Position numbers and translations under genes: made by a program
Shown here: one piece after another, positions 44,200-57,409 of the stretch
Position numbering within the stretch: position 1 is the stretch's first letter
Layout: every line of letters begins with the position of its first letter
Notes under the pieces: generated by a model
The model's input: the letters and a program-made list of their open reading frames with translations, nothing else
What the model was told of the DNA's origin: nothing
Database searches by the model: none
NCBI GenBank assembly: GCA_964016875.1
Contig: OZ024718.1
Coordinates: 1,059,001 to 1,123,000, forward strand
Source of the DNA: Fallopia convolvulus
Taxonomy: Eukaryota; Streptophyta; Magnoliopsida; Caryophyllales; Polygonaceae
Direction: 5' to 3'
DNA: 64,000 bases

Positions 44200-46280
44200 T
44201 GAGAATTTTATTTTATTTTACATGTTTTCGATATTTTTAAAAAATTTATGTTATTAGTTAGTTACCCATTGTATGATTTGAGTACTATTTTTCTTAGGAA
44301 GTTCAACATTTTAAATGAGAAATTAGTTTTAAATTTTGTGTTTGGTGTATAAAATGAAGATAGTGTTTAAAATGAAGATAGTGTTTATGTGCTTTTTCTA
44401 TAGGTTAATAGTCTTAAAATGAAAGTATTTTGTTGAGTTTTATTAGATTTGGTTTAATTAATTTTTTCAATATGGTTAATTAAGTTCCTTTTAGGATTTT
44501 AGTTTCTAACAATAGAAGGGCATAAGATAGAAAAATTGTTTTTATTTTATGGTTATTATTATTGTCAATCCTTTGTTGTGTTTCTTTTGTGTTTTCACAT
44601 TGTCTTTTTATTTTGTTTATTGTTTTTACTGTACATGGGTCTATTAAAAACATCCTATCAACCTGATCGGGTGCAAGTTCTAGACTAGTATAAGTTTGGA
44701 TTGACCTACCCAACTCGCCCACAAATTAGGGCAAGTTTGGACACAAAAAATATACAAAATTTACAAAGGCTTGACGCATTAGCTAGCTTCACTCGAACCC
44801 GCTAGGGACCCTTGTCCATGGGAAATTTTTGTGTCTAGCCTAGCCTAAACCCACATTTAATTTATATAGGTCTAACGAGCTGTTACATTTCGACTCCCAA
44901 ACCCTGACTACGCAAAATACATTGTGTAGTTGTTGGTCGTAAAACGAATACAGAAATTAATTAGGGTTATTGTTGAGACAATAATCGCAAATTCCTAATT
45001 ACTCTATTTATACAAAAATCAAATTATTTTAAATTGAACATACTCTTTTATAAATTCCAATTCCTAACAAATTATTTATAAAAAAAGTCAGAAATTTCCA
45101 CATTTAACCATTAGTATAATGAAATGTATATTTTAGCTTTTCCTTACCAAAAACCTCTCTTCAAGAGAAGTAGCTTCTTAAAGTCAAAGAAATCAAAAGA
45201 TAAAAGAAAGGAATTCTCAAATCATCTAACCAAACAAAAGATAATAAAGTTTAAATGTTATGCATCACCATTCTTTCAACAAACTTAAAACATTTTCTTG
45301 AAACTAATGCTTTGACTTGCAGCACAATGATGACACATTCACATACTACTCTCCTACTAACGACCAATTTTTATATTATAATTAGTAGATATTATATCAA
45401 TTAATACTAACTAAAGTATATAAAAACACATGCAAATTGGTTAAAATGACTTCACTTTACTTGCTTGCTCTCACAAGCCACAGAAAGTGACAATGCGGTA
45501 GCTCCTTCGCTGTCACCCATGAGGCCTACGTCAGCACCATGTGATGGTGCCACGTGTAATCCGATATCTAAGCTTGACGATGACGTGGAAATCAAATTAC
45601 TAATTATTGTGAGAGTACCGTTGTAGATTCATGAAGTGGAGCCCTACTTCCATGTGATTGAGAGGTCTCATTATGTTACATTATTAATTAATACCATGCT
45701 TTTATTGATGATAAGTAAAGTTAAAGCTAGCCTAAAGTTTAGTTAGTGATTAAACAAAAGAACCTAAGCTAGAAAGAATCTAGAATACAGAGCTATGAGC
45801 CCATGAATGTGGGCACGTGAGAGGTGCCTGAAGGGGCAAATCAAATTTTCTACTCCCTAAATATACTCCCTTCTATATTCTCCTACGACGTGATTGGCCG
45901 ATCAATTTTCAAATTAAATCCAAAAAGAAACTTAAGCATTAGAGAAATATTAAAAAATATCTTATAACCAATTAAAACAAAGAAGTACAATAGGGAGTAT
46001 GATTAGCTAATAGAGAAATCGGACCGCCTGAAGGGCACATGATTTCTTTCATTAGTTGACATGAGCAAAAGTGTAACGGGCCAGGTTTAGACTAGGTTCA
46101 ACTTACAAGACCAGAAAAAAAAGACTAGGTTCAACTTAATATTTAGGCCCACTTGATTAACAGATTTGGGCCGGATAAACGGGCAGGCCTTTGAAAATTT
46201 GAATTTTTTCTTAGACCACATTTGTAGCTGGACAAGCTGAGCTAGGGAGGGTTTGGAGCTAAGCTTTTAAATGCTCAAGC
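44200..46280. other. Intergenic stretch without recognisable genes
   Basis: AT-rich sequence. 45470-45600 is more GC-rich and includes GCCACGTGT near 45550, a G-box-like ACGTG core, but no adjacent gene can be shown. Confidence 0.35.
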
Positions 46281-46287
46281 TTGGCCA

Positions 46288-46410
46288 ATGTTCTAAAAAA
46301 CGCTAGGCGGACGTTGGGCGGAGAGGGACCGCCTAGCGCCTATACGGTCTGAAGGTGGCCTAGGCGATCCTAGACGAGTGTCTAAGCAGTCTGGACGGCT
46401 AGGTGAGCAG
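46288..46410. mobile_element. CGCCTAGG-rich MITE, copy 4
   Basis: AATGTTCTAAAAAACGCTAG opens it, then GGAGAGGGACCGCCTAGCGC and GGCCTAGGCGATCCTAG, family motifs in inverse orientation to copy 2. The right terminus is lost into a GAGCTCG-rich stretch (46410-46600). Confidence 0.5.
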
Positions 46411-46869
46411 TGAGCTCGACTCATTCATTTAAAGGCTTGTTTGAGCTCAGATTTTTGTTCGAGCTCGGTTCGTTTAAGAGCTCGGCTACCGAGCCTGCTC
46501 GTTTGGCTTGTTCACAAGCAAACTAAACGAGCTAACAAAAAATCATTTAGTTTGTTCGCGAACAAATCAAACGAGAACAGCTCTTTACTTGCCCCATCAT
46601 GAGCCAGGCAATTTATGGCAAGATCGGGATGGGAAAATAATTGAGCTCCACCATTTCCGTTTTTCCGGGGGAGGAGATTGTTTTGGGGCGATTTTCAAGC
46701 TCTGTTCAGCTCGTCAAGCTGGTCACGTAAAAATTTCAAACTCGGGAAAAAAGTTATGTATGTCCAATTACGAAAAGCTAGTACCAAACAGAGCCTTAAA
46801 CGGAAGAAAACTGGGATTGGAGGGTAATTTAGTGTAGAATCACAACGTAACATCAAAGATGGTCGGTTT

Positions 46870-47035
46870 TGGTCTTTTGCCTAGTGGCTCGATCAGCCAA
46901 TAACCCACATTGAGATCGTATACTTTGTGATCCCATTTGAGGAAGACTCTACCAATATCAGTTTTTATATATGCTCGGATCTCATTGCCAACACTTAAAA
47001 AGGGTCTTAACACCACTGTGCCACTAAAAATTGGT
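46870..47035. mobile_element. SINE-like repeat, family with 14310-14500
   Basis: GACTCTACCAATATCAGTTT, GGATCTCATTGCCAACACTTAA and a terminal CACTGTGCCAC match the family pattern. No target duplication is visible. Confidence 0.4.
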
Positions 47036-47085
47036 TGTCACAGGACAGTTCAAACTTGAAAAATAAACAAGAATTGGAGGATTTA

Positions 47086-47201
47086 GGGTCTGTTTGGATA
47101 GCACAAGATAATGCATTATCTTGCATTATAATGCAAGATTGCATTAAATCCTACATTATAATACAAGACAATGTATTATCCTATGTAATCCAAACAGACC
47201 C
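47086..47201. mobile_element. MITE with GGGTCTGTTTGGA ends
   Basis: GGGTCTGTTTGGA and TCCAAACAGACCC are perfect inverted ends, preceded by TTA and followed by TTC (one mismatch to a TTA duplication). The interior is itself palindromic, made of TGCATTATAATGCA-like blocks. Confidence 0.68.
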
Positions 47202-47547
47202 TTCTAGTTTCAGTGGAGTTTCATGCTCTGTTGCAACTTTGCTGACAAAATTCATTACGAATTAAACCGTACAAGTTCTCAAAAACAACAAACCGACGCC
47301 CTATTTTCTCCAGTGTAGCTAGAAAGGTTCTCAATTTCCATTCTAGTCAGCAACTTCAATTTCTGATATACTTGAAAGCTAAAGATGCTAATGAACACTC
47401 CATTATCATAATTCCATAGTTCCATCTATGCTGGAAACACGAAACCCGGTCTCAAACTAACGGCGTAACTACAACAGCAATCTCTGACAAAAAAAAGGCT
47501 AAAACATGGGCACTGACAGAGAGATGATGATGTACCTCTAAGATTGC

Positions 47548-50500
47548 TTAAGCTTCCTTGTACTTTTGTATGGAAAGATCGATGTGTATATAAGCCATGC
47601 AAGCCATGAAGAGCAAGAAGAATACCGATACCAACATCAGCGGCTCAGCAAGCATATATATGGGGTTGAAATTGTAGTAGACCTGTAAAACAAGAACAAA
47701 AACAAAAGTTACCACCTGTATAAGTAAAGAGAGTACGGGAAGTATTGCCTGAAAAAAGATGCAAGAAATTTGGTTTACCAACAGTTTACATTCAATAGCA
47801 AAAAGCCAAAGCAAAGATCTATATTTAATTACATACTTGATTCGCTGTACTGATTATAGACTGAATTTGATATATATTCAATTGTATTTGATCTAAGATT
47901 AACAAGCAATAAAACATATATGCAAACACCAAATTCCACAATGGTCATCTTCAGGACGCGTCAAATTGGTTAAAATCACCAGAAAGAACTGAGCATAGAT
48001 TGACTTAATCTACTACTAAGTCAGCCGAACAAGTGAATTATCAGTTAAATAGTACATCCTATAATCAATCAGTGAACCAGATATCCGATAAAATAGATAG
48101 CCGGATGAACCACAAAAGATCTGTGCATGATATGAGGTTTTGTTGCCTTATAAGCTAAAGCTAGAACCTGAAGATAGTCCAAAATCAATGCTCTGTCCAA
48201 TATTCTATAAAGAGAATTTATTTTCAGTTCAGAAAGTTCTTTCAATAGCAAGATTTCAAGTATACTGCTGTTTGTAAATTACCTGGAAGGGTTGATTGTG
48301 CTCAGGAACTGCATTCTTCTTCTCCAGAACCACAACAGTCCTACCAAGTACATCAAGATAGGAGTAACTCGTCTGCAAAAATTAGCACAAATTAGGATTC
48401 TTAGATTAAAAATGAATTTCCACAATAGCAGACCCATAAAAACACTATGTGTAGAGCATTTCAGAAAGCAGAGAACTGTATAACTGGAGGAGAGAAGGCA
48501 AAAGAGTATGTTCTGACATCAATAGAAAGGTAAATATGCCAATCTTTGCATAGTGACATAAAAATGGTAATAAAAAGCCAAAGTACCTCCAAATGTTGAT
48601 CTACAGAAAATGGAACCACAGCAGAAGGGTCTTTAGACCCCTCTGGCAACACTACCTGTAATGAAGAAATTCATAACAATCCACATCAAACTATGGAGGT
48701 GAATATATAAAAGAAGGGAGAAGGAAGGGAAAAAAAAAATTGCATTGAAAGATTTAATTTCTCAAAAATCAGGCTGTCAAAAATACCTTGACTATCAACT
48801 TATCCACAACAGTGTCCATCAGGGGGCATCCAAAAGTAAAGTTGAGGTAGCGTTTGCCATCAGGTGACTCGAAAACAAAGTCTTGCAAGGGCAGTCCATA
48901 TCCAATTTTAAATGTCGCCTTCCAACCTCCAAAAAGTGGATAGCGTGGCTCAATTTCCAGCTCCGACTGTCACCAAATGAACAGCGTACTCATAAAATTT
49001 CTTTCTTTACTTGTACTAGTTGATTGTCTCTTTAAGGCTCAGACTTGTGAACTATGCATTCCAATTCCTTTCTTATGTTGCTAACTTCTAGCTATCAGAC
49101 ATATAAGTTTGGTAGTATGGGTTTACAGGATTAGCTACCAGATGCGATCCACAAGAACAAGTCTTGCCAACACAAAGTAAGAGGTAAGGACTACAGTACA
49201 CACAGCTTTGATATAGATGAATTATAAATGATATTGGCAGCCATTGAGAAAAAAATGACTTGGGCATGAAGAGGTAGTCTTCTTTATTTTCTAGATCTGA
49301 TCTATGCATTGGTCCACAATTGTTCCACCAAATACCCATTTCCAATACACAGTTTACAATATTATACTGTCTTTCTACTTTCTTTTTTCTAAAGAGAAAG
49401 AAGTTGCAATGAAATGAGTAGATGTCTCCAGTACAATGTTTACAACGGTGCTTGCATACTAATGGATTCTAGTAAATATTTCCATCTTATGGAATCCTTA
49501 AGGAAAGGCAGGAAGTTAGAATATGGTTAGAGACAGTCACAATACAGGAGGAAATATCATCTATGAGCTGACACCAAAGCCTAAGTTTGTTTCAAAGTGC
49601 GATCTGAGGCATAGATAAGTGTCCTATATGGAAAAACTGTTGCTTTGTTTCGCCAGCAAATCAAATTGAGAGAAAGAAGTGCAGGTTATATTTCAGAAAT
49701 ACTTGAATTCAACCTCAGAAATGAAATCCATGAGAGGACTGCTTTGTTCAACCCCCACCCAAAAAAAAGTCAAGCTGAAGATAGAAAAGGGTTATCCAAA
49801 CACTAAAGTATACAGTCATCAAAAGAATCCAGAAAATTAGCCAACCATCTTATCACTGTATTTTTACGGTACAAAGAGGTTACTACTATTCACTGACCAT
49901 GGCCCTTTATCCATTCAGCCTGACCTTGTGACCTCTGTGGACTTCTATGCATTTCACCCTGGACCTCCCCCTTCCTATTTCTTACTTGTTCAACCAGAAA
50001 ATTATTTTTAAGTATATTTGCATTTTAGCTCAAGCAAATACGATAAAGATATAGAATGTACAAAACTAGAAGAATAACAAACCTTTCTTGAATCACCACG
50101 TAAATGTGATGATGAGATGTTTCCTATTTCATCTCGGTAGTAAACAGAATGTACTCGAGGAGGCAGTCTAGCAAGAAGATGCTTGAATGAAGAGACACCA
50201 CTGATGGAAGGCCTGGCTTGGTATTCTACCCTGTCACATATAACATGTGAATCATAAACCATAACGACAGAAGAACCATGCAAAATGTCCAAGCCCAATA
50301 ATTATTAAGTAGGCAAACGGAACCAGTTGAGGTGCCTTTGCAGTTCTATAGCAAGCAAGAAAGAAAAGGTGCCTTTTCAGTTGGAATTCTATTGCACAAG
50401 TCAAGAATCTGGGTCCACCAACACATTTTACAAATTTAAATTCCACATTTGGTTTTGGTAACCTTGGTAAGTTCACCAGTACATGCTGAGTTTTTTTTTT

Positions 50501-52403
50501 ATTAGCTCTTGCCAGTTCTAAAGAAAGGCAATCTTTGTTGCAAAACTGGACCACAATAATGACAAGTCCAATAGATCTGGTTTGAATTTTAATACCTAAG
50601 GCAAAGGTCCAATTAAACTTGTACAGTAAGGCAATACAAGCTTACATGTAACACAATAATCTAGAAAGCAAAAAAATTTAAAAAAAATCAAGAAAGACCA
50701 CTTAAGCTTAGGAAGAAAGATTCAGCAATGATCTCATTCATGAGCGATAATTTGATAATGAACATCCAATATTACACACGATTGATTATAAGTATTACGT
50801 ATCAGAAGCAAAAATCTTACCTAGAAAATACACCTTTGTGTCGAGCACCTGCATGGCCCAAATTGTAATGCTCAGTAACCTGAATGCTGCCCCAATGCGA
50901 AATTTCAACTTCACGCACCAACTCCTCAACAACAGCAAATGGGTTGTTGTTCTCAAAGTGAGCTAGTATAGGTGAATATGAATAAGGAGGTTGATCTTCA
51001 TAAGGTCCATATTTCAACTCCAGACCAGCATGGTTAGAAGGTTCTACTTTGGTGTATGATTCCACCCTAGCACTTGGCATCCTTAGGAAAGTCGCTTGCT
51101 TTTTAATTTGATAAGGAGATAATATGAATGCACTATCACGATAATATACCAACTGAGATTCAGATTGACTGATTTCTGCTGGGAATGGTTCAAGAGAATG
51201 AGTAAAAACATATAGGACCTCAAGCGTTATACTTCCACCTGCACTCAAAGGCTTGGCTAATGATATGGTGAAAACTTTTGCACCATTTGGTCCATCAGGT
51301 AACTTAGGCTTTACATCAAGAGTAGTGTAAGTTTTCTTCTTCTTCTTTCCAACAGCAATTGCTGCTTTTAATACAGACAGATTATCCAGCTGGCTAGGTG
51401 GGAAGGCAAGGAGGACTTCTGATACTGGAGACTTCCCAGAGTTTTCAACCTGATAAGAAACCGCAAATCATATTAGACTATACACCGATCTATACGTTTA
51501 AACTCTAGTTAATTACTTTCAAGAATGTGAAAAAACTACTCTTATATCTTAAACCTACAAGATGCAACATTTTTACAGAAACAATGGCCAATTGATGTAT
51601 TTATGTCAGTTGGCAGAATGTAATACAAAAAATTTATCTTTTGAGGCAGCCAAATGTTAAAAGATCAAGTCGTGAAATTGACTGAATGCAGATGGCATGT
51701 ACCCAATACTAATAAAGATATCTGCCTTAGATGTTCTCTCTTTAATTTAAAACTCAAGCATGGAAAAAATTATGCAAGTCTATGCAGAAGGGGGAAGAAA
51801 GGGGACTTAAATTGAATACCTTGAGTGTCAAAAACACCTTCACTATGTGCGAAGTCAAATCAATCTGCAAACAGCAACAAGCAACTTAAGAATCGCATGA
51901 TCAATCAAAATGACGGAACCAGGAAAAGCAATAACTCCAAGTTCTTAACAATTGGCCATAAGAATCGCAATAGTTAAATTGTTCATTTCAACAAGCCTAA
52001 GCCAACAAAGAACACTTCATTTCACTCTCATTACAATTGAACAGCTATTTAATACCATTTTCCTCAAAATCCGACAATCCACAATCCCCTCCCACTCAGA
52101 TCGTAAAAAAACATGAATCTGGCGGTAATGATTTAACCCTATCCAAATCTAGGCGCACGTGAAAATTCAACAAACAAAACAGACAAATTGTAAACATAAG
52201 AGAAGGTCTAAGAGCTTCAAATGAACATAAATCGGGGAAATTGGAGAGAAATTGCAAGTAGGAATATAAAAGCTCACTCGGCGCTCGGCATTGATGATCT
52301 GAAGCTCTTCACTAGCGATCACGAAAGACGATCTGAGGAGTAGAGATAAGGTAAAGAGCAGAAAGAAAGCTAGAGCACGTCCAACTCGGAGCACTGCTCC
52401 CAT
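47548..52403 (-). CDS. OST1B: Ribophorin I, oligosaccharyltransferase subunit OST1
   Basis: Eight exons: 52403-52278, 51864-51820, 51449-50821, 50230-50083, 48966-48787, 48655-48587, 48372-48283, 47682-47548. All borders are GT-AG with agreeing phases, giving 473 residues. Residues 1-30 form a signal peptide. The lumenal ribophorin I domain follows, with IDLTSHIVKVFLTLKVENSG, VYYRDEIGNISSSHLR, EPRYPLFGGWKATFKIGYGL and NFTFGCPLMDT. Near the C-terminus a membrane helix (MLAEPLMLVSVFFLLFMACM) precedes a short cytosolic tail, IQKYKEA. The protein is part of the ER complex that transfers the glycan from dolichol to Asn-X-Ser/Thr, helping present substrates. The length matches the shorter Arabidopsis paralogue better than the longer OST1A type. 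Long introns hold no defined transposon. Site II motifs lie upstream. Confidence 0.95.
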
Positions 52404-52546
52404 GGCTTCCCCTGGATTTTTCCTTCGTCACACTTCGACGAGGAGTTGTATTCTCTGAATTGGTTCGCTTCGAGATGGACGACTAGAAGAAGACTTTTTC
52501 TTGGATCTGGAGGGTTCGGGTCTAGCTTGTGGGTTGACTATTGGTC

Positions 52547-52591
52547 TGGGCCGTATTGGGCCTTAAAATAAATAAACTGACGTTATGGGCC
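52547..52591 (-). promoter_or_regulatory. Site II cluster of the OST1 promoter
   Basis: TGGGCC occurs at 52547-52552, 52557-52562 and 52586-52591, about 145-190 bp upstream of the start codon. The arrangement resembles the eS19 promoter. Confidence 0.6.
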
Positions 52592-52722
52592 GGTTTGAAT
52601 AGCCCAAACTGTGAAATTGTAACTTTTTCTCAGATTATTTTGGCTGGTTTGATTTTTGGGCATCAAGCCTGTTTATAACTTATAAATTCTCCCCCCAAAA
52701 GCTGATAGTTCATTCTAAGGTC

Positions 52723-53370
52723 TAGGGCTGAGCAAATGGATATATCTAATCCGGTATATCGGATATTCGGTAAATCCTCCTAAAATCCCGATCCGTATCC
52801 GATCCGTTATATGCCGGATATCCGGTAAGAAATATCGGATATCCGAGAGCGGATACCCAAAATATCCATTTTGTAAACTATTTCTAGTTTTATACAAAAC
52901 GAGGCGGATCAACGGATATCTAATTAGGGTATCCGCTAATCCAAGCCAAAAACCTACTTAACATTATTTAGAGTTTAGTGTTAGATTTCTTAAAAAAAGG
53001 AAATTTCTTTTTGAAAAATAATTAAACATGGATGAGAGTATAAGGCCGAAGTCATGGGCTAATGGGCCATGATAATATGTAGTCTTGAAAAAAGACCCAT
53101 TAAAGTGTTAATATCATATCTATGCTACTTAAATATTAGCTTTCATATCCAAAAACATATAATATATATATGAATAGTACCGGATATTTCGGATATCCGG
53201 TTACCTTTAAACCCCGATTCGTATCCGGTCCGAGTATCCAGAAACATTAGCCGGATCGGATCGGATACGGATCAATTTTAAACGGATAATTTTGGTTACG
53301 AAGAAATACAGATCGGATCAACGGATTCTTCGGATCGGATCAATGAATCGGGTGATTTTACTCACCTCTA
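52723..53370. mobile_element. hAT-type MITE with CGGATATCC interior
   Basis: CTAAGGTC on the left (52715-52722) and CTAAGGTT on the right (53371-53378) are an 8-bp duplication with one mismatch. The ends are TAGGGCTGAGCAAAT and the complement of TTTACTCACCTCTA. The interior is rich in CGGATATCCG and GGATCGGATC blocks around an AT-rich core. Confidence 0.75.
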
Positions 53371-53599
53371 CTAAGGTTCGTTCAGTTTTTCCTACTAGAT
53401 GGAAAATGCTAATAGTTAGCCGAATGCACCCTAAATGTGTCTTAGATGATTGTATGGTGCACATACACGGTAAAATATAAGACCTTTAGACAAAAAGTGA
53501 TGCACATCCAATATAAAATATCAACTTTTACAATGCCAAGTGTAATTGTGTAATGTTTCCAATGCGTTTATGACGAGGCATATCGCGAGAATGGAATGA

Positions 53600-53770
53600 C
53601 TTAGTGGTTGGAGACATAGAAAATGTTAGGAAGATTTCAAATCCGATCTTTGTCTTCGCCTTTTTACTTAGGCAAAAAATCAAGTTTCACCATCTTAGTT
53701 TACTTAGTTTGTAGTGTTTGCCAATTGGATCCCAATTTACCATTAAATGTGGGTCCTTGTAAAAAATAAG
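53600..53770 (+). mobile_element. SINE-like repeat, GGGTCCTTGTAAAAA-tail family, copy 3
   Basis: GAATGACTTAGTGGTTGGAG (A-box-like) is followed by ATTTCAAATCC (B-box-like), AAAAAATCAAGTTTCACC and the end GTGGGTCCTTGTAAAAAATA. The order agrees with 39545-39745. Confidence 0.6.
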
Positions 53771-54045
53771 GCTTGAATGTTCATCTACTTTTTGTCAAGT
53801 ATACATCTCTATCATTTTTCATTGAAATTGTGCATATGTAGTTGATACATTGTGCATGATTTTTCAGAGCACATAATTATTTACCTACTTGTGCTTATAT
53901 TATATACTACATGACTTATGATCATTCACATTTTACATAGAAGTGGCCATTCGACCCTGGTCCAAACCCAATATAAATATCATAAATCTCATATGAACAC
54001 CATTAGAGTCACTACATATTGGTATTAACCTCCATTAGAGCCTTA

Positions 54046-54196
54046 GGCACCGTTGGCACTAGCTTCTTTGCTAGCGTTTTCCGCTAGATGGAGCGGAATA
54101 TCGGGCGGATTGAAGAAGCTCCTCCTCACGAGCTTCTTCAATTTCCGCTAGATGAAGCGGAAAAAAAGCTCCCTCTACATCCAGCCGAACGGAGCC
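54046..54196. mobile_element. PIF/Harbinger-type MITE, GGCWCCGTT ends, copy 2
   Basis: GGCACCGTTGGC and the inverted GGCTCCGTTCGGC form the ends, with TTA on both sides (54043-54045 and 54197-54199). The interior repeats TTTCCGCTAGATGRAGCGGA and AGCTTCTT blocks, as in 19233-19385. Confidence 0.7.
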
Positions 54197-54731
54197 TTAA
54201 ACTACAGCTGGTAAATATACATGTTCATACAGCTTAAACTACAGCTTTTTCAACCAAATGGCAAACACATAAGATGAAGATCATCTTCTCCAGTCACAAA
54301 AGGTTTCCAAAAGCCCCATCTTACAAAACCATATGCACAAAACAAACTTTCACAAGATAAAAGCAAGAAATGGGCAAGGTGCTCATAGCTTTGATAAAAG
54401 AATATAGTTCAACAAGTATATTATATATTACACCAGACTTGAACCCACCATTCCCCACAATTACAAAATAGTTGTACAGTTATACCCATTTCCCCGGTAA
54501 CCATTTTTCACCTTATGTACCACCACTCCCCCAAGCCCCATCCACACACACAAAACCGATCAAAAAACACAATATACTCTGCAAACAAAACCCTAATCTA
54601 CTAATAATATATCCCCGGCTCACCAAAATACATCTTGCAACTACTACTGTTGTCATTTTCTTTATTGACCCCAAAACTACGAAAAACAAAGCAACCCAAA
54701 AGGGATTAATTAATACCACACTAAACACATT

Positions 54732-57401
54732 TTACCTTGGCTTTGGAGAGGCGAACGACCAAATCGTTGCTTGAGATCTCGTGAGCATCTCAACCATTGA
54801 CGGCGTTTGGTATGGTTGAACAAAGCTTGACCCGTCAATGGAGTCGCCTCTAACCGTTGCCCTTTGCCATGAGTGTGAGCTCAGTCCTGACAAAATGTAC
54901 GCTCTTCCTGACGCCTCGTAGACATGTCTACTTTTCATTCTTTCTTGCATCTCCTTTAGCTCGGCGTCTAATGCGACACAGAGTAGATCTTGACTCTTGG
55001 CTGAAGCAGTGGATTGCAACATCTTTCGACAGGTTTCCAGCACGGAAATGGCGTTATTCAGATCCCCTTGCTCAGCTGCTGATCTCGCTTGTCTCATGGC
55101 TTCTGCTGCATTAATCCTGTTACGCTGCCTGTCTACCTCTATTGAAACCACCTCCTCCTCGATTACAGTTTCAGGTCTTTCAATTTTCACCTCTTCGCCT
55201 TCAAACATCACCATTTCTTTCGTGACAGGGTCCTTAAACACACATCTGACTTTCAGCAACAAAGTCGAGTTTTCGGAAGCTTCTGATGGGATATTCAATG
55301 AAACAAGGAAATCTCGCTTTTCATCCGCGTATAAATCTCCTATGTCAATAAATCCTAACCGTCCATCATCCGTCACACAGTTTACATAGCTTCCTGCTTT
55401 TATTGATACAAGGCGTGTGTTTGGGTGCATGCATTCAACTTCTACACGCAACTCTTGAACAACGACACTTAAAAGACCGCCTATGCACTGAGCAAATGCA
55501 TCCTGGATAGCCGCCTCGGCTTCAATGAAGGAAAATGTACCTCCGGATATCTCTGAAATTGAGTGCATCAAAGAAGCATCGTGATCCGTGCCAAATCCGA
55601 ACGTATGGACCGGAATCTGGAACCCTGATCTGTTTTTACCCTGAATTGATAAAGGAAGAAGCAGCTTATAATCTGATTTGTTTTGTTGGCCCTTGACATT
55701 GAAGCCAGTGTAGGTGTCTCGCCCATCTGACAACAATATTATACTAGCAACAGAATTCTTTTCTCTTCGTTCTTCCATTACCTTAGCTCCCTTTCTAAGG
55801 CCTTCAGCAATATTGGTCCCACCATTTGCTATCAAAGAGTTGACAGCTTGTAATGCATGTTGACGGCCAGTCTCAGACATTCTTAGCAGAGGAAAGAGAC
55901 GGCGTGCGGTGGAGGAGAAGGCAATAACTGACAGCCTGTCATTTGGGCCGAGATTCTGGATCACAAATCCCATGGCTCTCTTGAGAAGTGCAAGCTTAGT
56001 ACCCGCCATGCTACCACTGATGTCAAGCACTGTGACAAGATCAACCGGTGTTCTAGTTGAACCAGAAACAAACGGTACACCTTGTAAGACACTGCTTATT
56101 GCAGCCTTGAGATGAATCAAAACGGTAAAATTGTCATGAGATTTGTTTCTTTGGATAGATGAGACCTCAGGGTAAGTTTTGATGTCTATTGTTTTCAGAG
56201 AATTGGTACTTGCTGCGGAAAGATTTGATGTGGTTCTCAAAACATGGTCAAGCTTGCCCAAGCACTCATCATCATTGAATAGAGCAGGCTCGGTGATTTG
56301 GTATGGTGGTAATACATGTCTACTTGGACGAGGAGGAGGGATTCTTTGAATTAAAGATTCTCCTCCAGGATGAATAGGGCTCTTCAAGGGAATCTCCTTC
56401 CACTTGGCTCGGCAAATTGGGCATATTTGGTTACCATGCTTTACATTAGAGGTAATGCAGTGAAAATGGAAGGAATGAGAGCACTCAGCAGTGAAAATAG
56501 CATGACCTTCTCCTGGCTTCAAAGCAACCAAACAGATTGAGCAGCTCCCCTGTAAAAAAAAAAAAATCTAGTACGGATCAGATAAACTGTTCTTTAGATT
56601 TCATTCTTGAAAATTGTCTTCTTTTCAGCCAAACCAAGTGGTACAAAAGACATAAGCAGCAAGCAAGCGATGCACAGCTTCAGAATCAGGACAACAAATA
56701 GAAGACTCCATCAACAGCTAATAGTATTGACAAACAAGTACCACTTTTAACAAGAGATCTAGCTGGATTACTAGATCATCTTGATGACCTTGCATATGAA
56801 AGGTTCCTCTCAAAGGAATCAAAGGACAAAATCACATAGCACCGTTGAAATTACACAAGAGCAACTTTTCAAAGAAGCACAACCACGTGGAGCAGTATAC
56901 ATCTCTTCATAGTAAAGTCTCTTGGAATTTTCTACTCCAACAAACAGCAACAAACTTAATCATCACTTAGTTAAGCTAATTCATATAATAACATGTTTGT
57001 ATCCTCACATCATGCAGCTAAAAGTCTTTAGATAAAGCAATCTACAGGAACAAAAACGTTCAAGCCAGAATCCACCAATCTCAGATTCTACTCAATTTCA
57101 ACAATAGAGACAGGTAAGAAAAAATCTCATCACAATTCACAAAGACTGAAAATCAGACCTGAGAAGAGGATCTGCTGGAGGACTTCGACAGCTTAAACCG
57201 AGCTGCTGAGAACACCGCCGGCGTCGGAGAACTGCTCCAGTCATCCTTAGAGGCGGCGCGGTGAGAGAGCAGCGCGGCGTCGGAGAACTGCTCGCTCGGC
57301 GGCGGCGAGTCGTCGTCGTCGTCGTCGACGGCGGTTCTCGGAACGTAGTAGCACAGATTCAAACCGAGCGCCTGCTTCGCCTTCCTCCATTTACTTCCCA
57401 T
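54732..57401 (-). CDS. RING and von Willebrand A domain protein, probable E3 ligase
   Basis: Two exons, 57401-57159 and 56549-54732, join in phase 0 (GT at 57158, AG at 56550) to give 686 residues. The N-terminus MGSKWRKAKQALGLNLC is typical of one plant RING-vWA subgroup. A C3H2C3-like RING spans about 84-130 (CSICL, AECSHSFHFHC, CPICRAKW). The vWA domain begins near 250 with the MIDAS motif DISGSMAG at 257 and includes LSDGRDTYTGF. A Vwaint region with VLETCRKMLQ lies near the C-terminus, which ends SFASPKPR. The WAV3 relatives act as E3 ubiquitin ligases in root growth; this subgroup is more distant, so that role is only suggestive. The gene appears intact. Nearly all coding sequence in one exon is usual for the family. 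Confidence 0.93.
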
Positions 57402-57409
57402 TTCCGTGC

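Noticed and set aside
46508..46837. 109-codon plus-strand frame
   Set aside because: It starts in a GAGCTCG/CGAACAAA-rich repeat and has no recognisable domain.
52715..53480. Open frames with IRYP/DIRY-like repeats upstream of OST1
   Set aside because: They are translations of CGGATATCC repeats in a hAT-type MITE.
54857..55389. Plus-strand open frames opposite the RING-vWA gene
   Set aside because: They overlap a well-supported exon with intact domains on the other strand and show no family resemblance.
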